Made by a program: the position numbers and the translations under genes | The notes under the pieces: generated by a model | The model's database searches: none | Told to the model about the DNA's origin: nothing | Seen by the model: the letters and a program-made list of their open reading frames with translations, nothing else | Part shown: one piece after another, positions 7,071-12,613 of the stretch | Numbering within the stretch: the first letter of the stretch is position 1 | How the letters are laid out: every line of letters begins with the position of its first letter | Source: Micrococcales bacterium UBA7472 | Lineage (GTDB): Bacteria; Actinomycetota; Actinomycetes; Actinomycetales; Microbacteriaceae | Reading direction: 5' to 3' | Assembly (NCBI GenBank): GCA_002478545.1 | Contig: DLOY01000042.1 | Location: 1-12,613, forward strand | DNA: 12,613 bases

Positions 7071-8833
7071 TAGTACTTACGCTCCATCGGCTGGTAGTTG
7101 GTGATTACAACTGGCTTCCAGTCAACCTTGATGTTGGTCTTGGTTGCCTTGTCGGCCTTCTCGGTCTTGTATGCCATGGAGTGAACCATGAACTTCTTGT
7201 CATCGCGGTTCGGGTAGTCCTCACGCAGGTGAGCACCACGGCTCTCGCGGCGCTCGCGACAGGTGATTACGGTTACCTCGGCTAGGTCTAGCAGGAAGCC
7301 AAGCTCCACTGCCTCAAGAAGGTCGGTGTTGAAGCGCTTGCCCTGGTCTTGGATGGAGATCTTCTCGTAGCGAGCACGCAGCTCCTGGATCTTCTCGAAG
7401 GCCTCGTTCAAGGTTTCCTCAGTGCGGAACACCTGGGCATTTTTGTCCATGGTCTCCTGCAGCTCCTTGCGAAGCTGAGCTACCTTCTCGTTGCCCTTGG
7501 ACTTGCGAACCTTTTCAAGCATCGCAACTACATCTTTCGCAGCATCCTTAGGGACAGGGACCTGCTTAGCAGTCTTGGCGTACTCCACCGCGTAACGACC
7601 AGCGCGCTTACCAAACACGTTGATGTCTAGCAGGGAGTTGGTTCCCAGACGGTTGGCGCCGTGCACCGAAACACAAGCGCACTCACCCGCGGCGTAAAGT
7701 CCAGGTACCACGGTGTTGTTATCCGATAGCACCTCGGCCTTGATGTTGGTTGGGATACCACCCATCGCATAGTGCGCGGTTGGGAATACCGGTACTGGCT
7801 CGGTGTAAGGCTCTACACCCAGGTAGGTTCTTGCGAACTCGGTGATGTCTGGGAGCTTTGCATCAATCACTGCAGGCTCAAGGTGGGTCAGGTCCAAAAG
7901 CACGTAGTCCTTGTTTGGACCAGCACCTCGACCTTCGCGAACCTCGTTGGCCATAGCGCGAGCAACCATGTCACGAGGAGCTAGGTCCTTGATGGTTGGT
8001 GCATAGCGCTCCATGAAGCGCTCACCTGAAGCGTTACGCAAGATGCCACCCTCACCACGAGCTGCCTCAGAAAGCAAGATGCCTAGACCGGCAAGACCGG
8101 TTGGGTGGAACTGGTAGAACTCCATGTCCTCAAGGGGAAGTCCCTTGCGGAAGATGATGCCAACGCCATCACCGGTGAGAGTGTGAGCGTTGGAGGTGGT
8201 CTTGTAGATCTTTCCAAAGCCACCAGTTGCAAACACGATTGACTTACCGGCGAAGACGTGGATGTCTCCGGTTGCAAGTTCGTAGGCAACAACCGCTGCT
8301 GGCTTGCCATCGTTCATGACTAGGTCAAGGACGTAGAACTCGTTGTAGAACTCGATGCCGAGCTTTACGCAGTTTTGGTAAAGGGTCTGCAGAATCATGT
8401 GACCGGTGCGGTCAGCCGCATAGCAGCTGCGGCGAACCGGAGCCTTACCGTGGTCACGGGTGTGACCACCAAAGCGACGCTGGTCGATCTTGCCATCGGG
8501 GGTGCGGTTGAAAGGTAGACCCATGTTCTCCAGGTCAATAACGGCTTCCACCGATTCCTTGGCCAAAATCTCAGCAGCGTCCTGGTCAACCAGGTAGTCG
8601 CCACCCTTGACGGTGTCGAAGGTGTGCCACTCCCAGCTGTCCTCTTCGACGTTGGCCAAAGCTGCCGCCATGCCACCCTGGGCGGCTCCGGTGTGGCTTC
8701 TGGTTGGGAATAGCTTGGAAATCACCGCGACCTTGGCGTGTGGTCCAGCCTCGATGGCAGCACGCATACCGGCACCACCAGCGCCAACGATTACAACGTC
8801 ATACTCGTGGTTGATCACGTTCTGGTTTGACAA
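7070..8833 (-). CDS. sdhA: Succinate dehydrogenase flavoprotein subunit
   Basis: SdhA oxidises succinate to fumarate in the citric acid cycle and passes electrons to SdhB. The 587 residues begin with the FAD-binding GAGGAG (17-22). H47 in RSHTGAAQGG is the expected covalent FAD attachment site. Further active-site blocks are GGHTRDHGKAPVRR (122-135), QFHPTG (241-246), RGEGG (259-263) and APRDMVARAM with catalytic R287, plus TAHYAMGG and HGANRLGTNS downstream. The start is TTG, supported by TTAGGAA four bases upstream and by correct length before the first beta strand; no ATG fits. The gene follows sdhD by 11 bases. FAD demand links it in theme with the rib genes 3 kb downstream. Confidence 0.98.
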   Translation of the reverse strand: MSNQNVINHEYDVVIVGAGGAGMRAAIEAGPHAKVAVISKLFPTRSHTGAAQGGMAAALANVEEDSWEWHTFDTVKGGDYLVDQDAAEILAKESVEAVIDLENMGLPFNRTPDGKIDQRRFGGHTRDHGKAPVRRSCYAADRTGHMILQTLYQNCVKLGIEFYNEFYVLDLVMNDGKPAAVVAYELATGDIHVFAGKSIVFATGGFGKIYKTTSNAHTLTGDGVGIIFRKGLPLEDMEFYQFHPTGLAGLGILLSEAARGEGGILRNASGERFMERYAPTIKDLAPRDMVARAMANEVREGRGAGPNKDYVLLDLTHLEPAVIDAKLPDITEFARTYLGVEPYTEPVPVFPTAHYAMGGIPTNIKAEVLSDNNTVVPGLYAAGECACVSVHGANRLGTNSLLDINVFGKRAGRYAVEYAKTAKQVPVPKDAAKDVVAMLEKVRKSKGNEKVAQLRKELQETMDKNAQVFRTEETLNEAFEKIQELRARYEKISIQDQGKRFNTDLLEAVELGFLLDLAEVTVITCRERRESRGAHLREDYPNRDDKKFMVHSMAYKTEKADKATKTNIKVDWKPVVITNYQPMERKY

Positions 8834-8844
8834 TTTGTTCCTAA

Positions 8845-9288
8845 CTAGTTGCTAGCTGGGCAGAAGGATGGAAGCAGCTCGGCAGCCGCACCGGCTGGGC
8901 ATGGGTCAAAGGTGAAAATCACCAGGGTGCCCAAAATGATGAGTAGGCCACACACCGACCAGAGCGTCGTGATCAGAGCCTTACGAACCTTCACCTTCTC
9001 GGTGTAGTCATTCACGATGGTGCGCATGCCGTTGGTGCCGTGGATCATTGCAAGCCAAAGCATGGCTAGGTCCCAGACCTGCCAGAACGGGTCAGCCCAC
9101 TTACCGGCAACAAATGCAAAGTCGATGGCCTTGATGCCATCGCCCACAACCAAGTTCACGACCAGGTGGGTGAAAATCAAAACGACCAGTAGCGGTCCGG
9201 AGACGCGCATGAATAGCCAGCCGTACTTCTCCCAGTTTGCACCCTTGCGAGTGCGAGGAGTGTTTGGGGTCTCAATCACAACGCTCAT
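8845..9288 (-). CDS. sdhD: Succinate dehydrogenase membrane anchor, SdhD type
   Basis: One of two small anchor subunits that hold SdhAB on the cytoplasmic membrane and help form the quinone and heme sites. The 147 residues have three predicted helices at about 24-48, 70-88 and 104-126. Histidines at 41 (FTHLVVNLV) and 83 (MIHGTNGMR) are candidates for heme or quinone contact. A charged N terminus (about 1-22) precedes the first helix. After the last helix a tail of about 20 residues carries two Cys-Pro pairs (C130, C143). The ATG shares its A with the sdhC stop (TAATG). Sequence alone shows the anchor type; the C/D naming follows gene order. Confidence 0.93.
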   Translation of the reverse strand: MSVVIETPNTPRTRKGANWEKYGWLFMRVSGPLLVVLIFTHLVVNLVVGDGIKAIDFAFVAGKWADPFWQVWDLAMLWLAMIHGTNGMRTIVNDYTEKVKVRKALITTLWSVCGLLIILGTLVIFTFDPCPAGAAAELLPSFCPASN

Positions 9289-9668
9289 TAGTGCGCTCCA
9301 AAGACTCGGGCTAGGTGCACTGGAGCAAAGCCAGCCACAGCAACGACGGTGATGATCATCACGGCCCAGAACATTACGTTCTGATACTTGGTTCCCTTGG
9401 ACCAGAAGTCCACCGCGATGATGCGCAGTCCATTGAGTCCGTGGAACAAGATTGCACCGACAAGTCCAAGCTCAGCCATGCCGATGATTGGGGTCTTGTA
9501 GGACTCGATAACCACGTTGTAGGCATCAGGGGAGACGCGAACCAGGGCAGTGTCCAACACGTGAACGAGAAGGAAGAAGAAGATTGCTACACCGGTGATG
9601 CGGTGAAGCACCCAGGACCACATACCGACTTTGCCTCGGTAGAGGGTCCCCGCTGGCCGAACTGCCAC
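9288..9668 (-). CDS. sdhC: Succinate dehydrogenase cytochrome b556 subunit
   Basis: The first anchor subunit of complex II. It contains the actinobacterial SdhC block GMWSWVLHRITGVAIFFFLL, then VHVLDTALVRVSP and the heme-ligand region ILFHGLNGLRII, with three predicted helices and 126 residues from the GTG chosen here. The open frame runs further upstream to 9782, into the manC coding start, but the extra residues do not look like the family. Two starts are realistic: ATG at 9680, without a ribosome binding site, and GTG at 9668, which has GGAGG (9678-9674) at an ideal five-base spacing; I took the latter. Either way the gene begins the sdhCDAB set and is divergent from manC. Confidence 0.92.
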   Translation of the reverse strand: MAVRPAGTLYRGKVGMWSWVLHRITGVAIFFFLLVHVLDTALVRVSPDAYNVVIESYKTPIIGMAELGLVGAILFHGLNGLRIIAVDFWSKGTKYQNVMFWAVMIITVVAVAGFAPVHLARVFGAH

Positions 9669-9763
9669 GCTAGCCTCCATGGATAGTAAGGGATTAGGTA
9701 AAAGTCTAACCGCTTGCGGGTGGCTATCTTCCGCTAAATCACCGATTGCCTTAGGGTGATTCG
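9669..9763. promoter_or_regulatory. Divergent sdhC/manC promoter region
   Basis: This 95-base space between two divergent starts must hold or border the promoters of sdhCDAB and manC. I see no box pair that matches the consensus well on either strand. Notable elements are GGAGG for sdhC (9674-9678), a short dyad CCGC-TT-GCGG at 9710-9719, and a 7-base inverted repeat at 9737-9761 beside the manC start. Confidence 0.5.
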
Positions 9764-9766
9764 GTG
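9737..9766 (+). promoter_or_regulatory. Competing inverted repeats over the manC start
   Basis: AATCACC (9737-9743) is complementary to GGTGATT (9755-9761), which covers part of the weak manC ribosome binding site AGGG. The overlapping CACCGA (9740-9745) is complementary to TCGGTG (9761-9766), which contains the GTG start codon. The two pairings cannot coexist. They could be RNA folds that hide the start, or a DNA operator for a regulator of either divergent gene. The complementarity is seen; the role is a guess. Confidence 0.3.
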
Positions 9767-10867
9767 AGTAATCAATCTCCAAACGAGCGTTTCTACGCCG
9801 TCATTCCTGCCGGGGGCGTGGGATCAAGGCTGTGGCCACTGTCTAGGGCAAGTGCCCCCAAGTTTCTCCATGATCTGACTGGCAGTGGCCAAACCCTGCT
9901 GCAGGACACCTGGGATCGCCTCACTCCTTTGGCTAAAGAGCGCATCATGGTCGTCACCGGTGATGTTCACTCCCACGCAGTTGCGGAGCAACTTCCCGAG
10001 CTGAACACGAAGAATTTGATCTTGGAACCAAGTCCCAAGGATTCAACGGCAGCCATTGCACTTGCTGCAGCGGTACTGATGCAGCGGGAGCCAGAGGTTA
10101 TTGTCGGTTCTTTCGCGGCAGACCACGTGATTACCGATGATGCCAAGTTTCAAAGGGCAGTTCGGGAGGCGGTAGAGGTTGCTGCCACCGGCAAGATCGT
10201 GACTATTGGATTACAGCCCACCGAGGCCTCGGTTGCCTTTGGTTACATTCACAAGGGAGACAGGCTCGCCTCAGAGACTGCGTGTGAGGTTCGCGAGTTT
10301 GTCGAAAAGCCAAACATCAAACTTGCTCGCAAATACGTCGAGTCTGGTGAGTACCTCTGGAACGCCGGCATGTTTATCGCCCCAGCCAAACTCTTGCTTG
10401 AGGTGCTGCAAAAGACCCAGCCAAGCTTGCACGCCGGAGTGATGCAGCTGGCCGAGGGCTGGGACACCCCTCAGCGCCAAAGCCTCATGGCCCAAGTCTG
10501 GCCAAGGCTTACCCAGATCGCCATCGACTACGCGATTGCAGAACCCGCAGCAGCAGAGGGTCTGGTTGCGGTGGTGCCAGGGCTATTCGAGTGGCACGAC
10601 GTTGGAGACTTTGCCGCCATCGCCGAACTGCAATCCCAAGGTCGCAAGGGGAACCTCGCTGTCCTTGGTCATGGCAAGGTGCTGGCCGACTCCTCATCGG
10701 GCATCTTGGTAAGTGATACCAATCGCCTGGTGGCACTTATTGGCTTGGAGGATGTGATCGTTGTGGACACCCCGGATGCCCTCCTGGTAACCACTAAGGA
10801 GCACGCTCAAAAGGTGAAGTCACTGGTCGATGTCTTGAAGCAATCGGGTCACTCAGAGCTTCTCTAG
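9764..10867 (+). CDS. manC: Mannose-1-phosphate guanylyltransferase
   Basis: Makes GDP-mannose from mannose 1-phosphate and GTP, a donor for mannosylated lipids and surface glycans. The 367 residues match the short form of the enzyme, without the C-terminal isomerase domain of E. coli ManC. Signatures are the nucleotide loop GGVGSRLWPLSR (17-28), PKF (32-34), EPSPKDSTAAIALA (88-101), AADH (118-121), FVEKP (179-183), YLWNAGMF (197-204), IDYAIAE (254-260) and WHDVGDF (277-283). The start is GTG with a weak AGGG seven bases upstream. Leucine codons are mixed, with one CTA among 42 by hand count. No partner sugar-nucleotide gene lies beside it, so its pathway cannot be read from context. Confidence 0.93.
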   Translation: MSNQSPNERFYAVIPAGGVGSRLWPLSRASAPKFLHDLTGSGQTLLQDTWDRLTPLAKERIMVVTGDVHSHAVAEQLPELNTKNLILEPSPKDSTAAIALAAAVLMQREPEVIVGSFAADHVITDDAKFQRAVREAVEVAATGKIVTIGLQPTEASVAFGYIHKGDRLASETACEVREFVEKPNIKLARKYVESGEYLWNAGMFIAPAKLLLEVLQKTQPSLHAGVMQLAEGWDTPQRQSLMAQVWPRLTQIAIDYAIAEPAAAEGLVAVVPGLFEWHDVGDFAAIAELQSQGRKGNLAVLGHGKVLADSSSGILVSDTNRLVALIGLEDVIVVDTPDALLVTTKEHAQKVKSLVDVLKQSGHSELL

Positions 10868-10921
10868 AACCATTTGTAACGAATTCAATAAGGTTCTGTT
10901 TCTTGCTCGGCTAAGCCTCAA

Positions 10922-10951
10922 TTGACTCATTTTGAACGGCTAGGCTAAAGG
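10922..10951 (+). promoter_or_regulatory. Candidate promoter of the BMP lipoprotein gene
   Basis: TTGACT (10922-10927) is a good -35 match. The best -10 candidate is TAAAGG (10946-10951) at 18 bases, which is poor. A start near 10958 would give a leader of about 37 bases containing the hairpin GGCGC-ATCC-GCGCC (10959-10972) and the strong ribosome binding site AGGAGG (10984-10989). The 127-base gap after manC shows no clear terminator for manC. Confidence 0.35.
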
Positions 10952-10994
10952 CAAATCAGGCGCATCCGCGCCATCCAAATTTCAGGAGGAAACC

Positions 10995-12080
10995 TTGAAG
11001 CTAAAGAATGCATCCGCCGCATTCGCCCTGCTGGGCGCATCGGCACTTGTGCTGACTGGTTGCGCTGCTGCACCAGAAGCAGAGCCGACCGCCAGCGAGA
11101 CTGAGACCAGCGCTGCTCCAACCGTGGACTACCTAGCATGTGCAGTCTCTGACGAGGGTAGCTGGAACGACAAGTCCTTCAACGAGTCCGTTTACGACGG
11201 TCTAATGAAGGCTCAGACTGAGCTAGGTGTTCAGATTGCAGAAGCAGAGTCCAACACCCCGGAGGACTTCGCTCCAAACCTACAGGCCATGGTTGACCAG
11301 GGCTGTGACGTAACCTTCGCTGTTGGTTTTGCACTAGTTGCAGACGTAAACGCAGCTGCAGCTGCTAACCCAGAGGTCCAGTTCGTGACCATCGACGGTT
11401 GGAGCGAGGGCAACGCAAACCTAAAGCCAGTTTCATACGCAATGAACCAGTCCAGCTACCTAGCTGGTTACCTAGCAGCTGCCTACTCAACCACCAAGGT
11501 TGTAGGTACTTACGGTGGCGTTAACATCCCAGCAGTAACCGACTTCATGACCGGTTACTACTACGGTGCAATGGCATACGGCAAGGAGACCGGAACCGAC
11601 GTGAAGGTTGTCGGTTGGGACCCAGCCACCCCAGACAAGGGTGACTTCATGGGTGACTTCACTCCTAACTCCGGAACCTCAAAGGCAATTGCAGCTGCAC
11701 AGCTAGTTGCCGGTGCTGACGTGATCTTCCCAGTAGCTGGTTTCCAGTTCGGTGCGGTCTCTGAGGCAATCAAGGAGGCTGGCGTTGACGCCGTAATGAT
11801 CGGTGTTGACAAGGACATCGCTCTAACCTCACCTGAGTACGCATCACTAGTTCTAACCTCAGCTGAGAAGCGCATGACCAACGCTGTCTACGACATCCTT
11901 GCTGAGCTTTCAGCTGGTGGCGCCTTCACCGGTGACGCTTACGTTGGAACCCTTGCAAACGGTGGAACCGGTCTTAGCCCGCTATACGAGTTCGAGTCCA
12001 AGGTCTCTGATGAGGTCAAGGCTCGCCTAGCAGAGCTAGAGGCTGGCATCATCGCCGGCGAGATCGACCCACTGAAGTAA
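10995..12080 (+). CDS. BMP-family substrate-binding lipoprotein (probable nucleoside importer)
   Basis: A 361-residue lipoprotein of the BMP/Med/PnrA family, the extracellular binding component of ABC importers whose studied members bind nucleosides. The signal peptide (1-22) ends in the lipobox VLTGC, giving lipidated C23. A linker rich in Ala, Pro, Glu and Thr (24-42) precedes the binding domain (about 44-352). Family hallmarks include SWNDKSFNESVYDG (56-69), VGFALVADVNAAA (110-122), SSYLAGYLAA (153-162) and the GVDKD block (270-274). The start is TTG with AGGAGG five bases upstream, a strong site. Codon choice is unusually biased: 16 of 25 leucines are CTA by hand count, suggesting very high expression. 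A terminator follows, then the ATPase of what is probably the same transporter. The ligand is inferred from the family. Confidence 0.93.
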   Translation: MKLKNASAAFALLGASALVLTGCAAAPEAEPTASETETSAAPTVDYLACAVSDEGSWNDKSFNESVYDGLMKAQTELGVQIAEAESNTPEDFAPNLQAMVDQGCDVTFAVGFALVADVNAAAAANPEVQFVTIDGWSEGNANLKPVSYAMNQSSYLAGYLAAAYSTTKVVGTYGGVNIPAVTDFMTGYYYGAMAYGKETGTDVKVVGWDPATPDKGDFMGDFTPNSGTSKAIAAAQLVAGADVIFPVAGFQFGAVSEAIKEAGVDAVMIGVDKDIALTSPEYASLVLTSAEKRMTNAVYDILAELSAGGAFTGDAYVGTLANGGTGLSPLYEFESKVSDEVKARLAELEAGIIAGEIDPLK

Positions 12081-12095
12081 TTCAGTAAAACGATT

Positions 12096-12130
12096 GGGGC
12101 CGCGGGGGAAACTCCGCGGCCCTTTTCTTT
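12096..12130 (+). terminator. Terminator between the BMP gene and the ATPase gene
   Basis: GGGCCGCGG (12097-12105) pairs perfectly with CCGCGGCCC (12114-12122) around an 8-base loop, followed by TTTTCTTT. This is a strong intrinsic terminator 16 bases after the BMP stop. It should make the binding-protein message more abundant than the downstream transporter genes, either by partial read-through or because the ATPase has its own promoter. Confidence 0.9.
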
Positions 12131-12164
12131 GGCACAATAGAGTGTCTGCACGAAGGAGTGCCAA

Positions 12165-12613
12165 GTGAAATTAGAGCTGCGCGGGATAACCAAGCGCTTT
12201 GGAACATTGGTAGCAAACAACCAGATCAGCCTCAGTGTTGAACCTGGCGAGATTCACGCCTTGCTGGGCGAAAACGGCGCGGGTAAGTCAACCCTGATGA
12301 ATGTCCTCTACGGTCTCTACCAAGCCGACGAGGGTGGAATTCTGCTTGATGGTAAGCCTCAGCAGTTCCGCGGGCCAGGCGATGCCATGGCAGCTGGTAT
12401 CGGTATGGTCCACCAGCACTTCATGCTCATCCCAGTATTTACAGTTGCCGAGAATGTGGCCCTGGGAAATGAGCCCACTGGTTTTGGCGGCACCCTAGAC
12501 ATGGCTGCCGCTCGCAAGCGAGTGATCGAGATCTCCGAACGCTTTGGCTTCAATGTCGACCCAGATGCCCTTGTGGAGGATCTGCCGGTTGGCGTGCAGC
12601 AGCGCGTGGAGAT
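12165..12613 (+). CDS. ABC importer ATP-binding protein, BMP-linked, partial
   Basis: The first 149 residues of an ABC ATPase that the window end cuts off. It begins at a GTG with AAGGAG (12153-12158) six bases upstream. Visible are Walker A GENGAGKST (35-43), the Q-loop Q84 in MVHQHFMLIP, and the signature segment LPVGVQQRVE (140-149). The last is of the form LSVGxQQRVEIL known from nucleoside-importer ATPases such as YufO of Bacillus, which fuse two ATPase domains in about 500 residues; whether the second domain is present lies outside the window. It should pair with the BMP lipoprotein just upstream and with two permeases downstream. Codon use is mixed, unlike the BMP gene: one CTA in 16 leucines. 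Confidence 0.92.
   Translation, partial: MKLELRGITKRFGTLVANNQISLSVEPGEIHALLGENGAGKSTLMNVLYGLYQADEGGILLDGKPQQFRGPGDAMAAGIGMVHQHFMLIPVFTVAENVALGNEPTGFGGTLDMAAARKRVIEISERFGFNVDPDALVEDLPVGVQQRVE

Noticed and set aside
9315..9686. A 123-codon plus-strand open frame opposite sdhC.
   Set aside because: It mirrors the sdhC coding sequence and is rich in acidic and His residues as expected for an antisense shadow of a membrane gene.
9669..9782. Longer sdhC frame reaching into the manC start.
   Set aside because: The added residues do not resemble SdhC and would overlap a divergent gene; no ribosome binding site supports the far upstream ATG.
10959..10972. Hairpin GGCGC-ATCC-GCGCC as a manC terminator.
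   Set aside because: It has only five pairs and no T run, and lies close to the BMP ribosome binding site, so a leader element is as likely.

Overview
The window reads as ordinary chromosome of a moderately G+C-rich actinobacterium. The best fit is Microbacteriaceae, possibly a small-genome freshwater (Luna-type) lineage. This rests on the actinobacterial form of succinate dehydrogenase (an SdhC with MWSWVLHRITG, an SdhB with CAHGVCGSD), the fused RibBA, the BMP-type nucleoside transporter and dense packing with many 1-4 base overlaps. The taxonomic call is inference, not a search result. No mobile element, CRISPR array, tRNA or rRNA was seen.

Layout. From about 9.67 kb down to 24 everything lies on the minus strand, so transcription runs right to left: sdhC-sdhD-sdhA-sdhB, a Tat-type Rieske lipoprotein, xth (AP endonuclease), trpS, then an FMN riboswitch followed by ribD-ribE-ribBA-ribH and an unrecognised four-helix membrane protein. 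A strong hairpin terminator closes the run at 23-52. The spaces between these genes (overlap to 47 bp) hold no convincing terminator, so part of the riboflavin message may come from upstream read-through as well as from a promoter in front of the riboswitch.

To the right of a divergent promoter region (9669-9763), the plus strand carries a mannose-1-phosphate guanylyltransferase (short ManC), a BMP-family substrate-binding lipoprotein, a strong terminator at 12096-12130, and the start of the transporter's ATP-binding protein, cut off by the window end.

How the genes fit together. The sdh genes encode complex II, which carries covalent FAD, a heme-type anchor pair and three iron-sulfur clusters. 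The rib genes make riboflavin from GTP and ribulose 5-phosphate under FMN feedback. The leader between riboswitch and ribD can form a helix that hides the ribD ribosome binding site, which points to control of translation. The BMP protein and ATPase are the start of a probable nucleoside importer.

I found no clearly new biological system. The items most worth checking are the uncharacterised membrane protein under FMN-riboswitch control, the ribD Shine-Dalgarno sequestering helix, the extreme CTA leucine preference of the BMP gene, and competing hairpins over the manC start.
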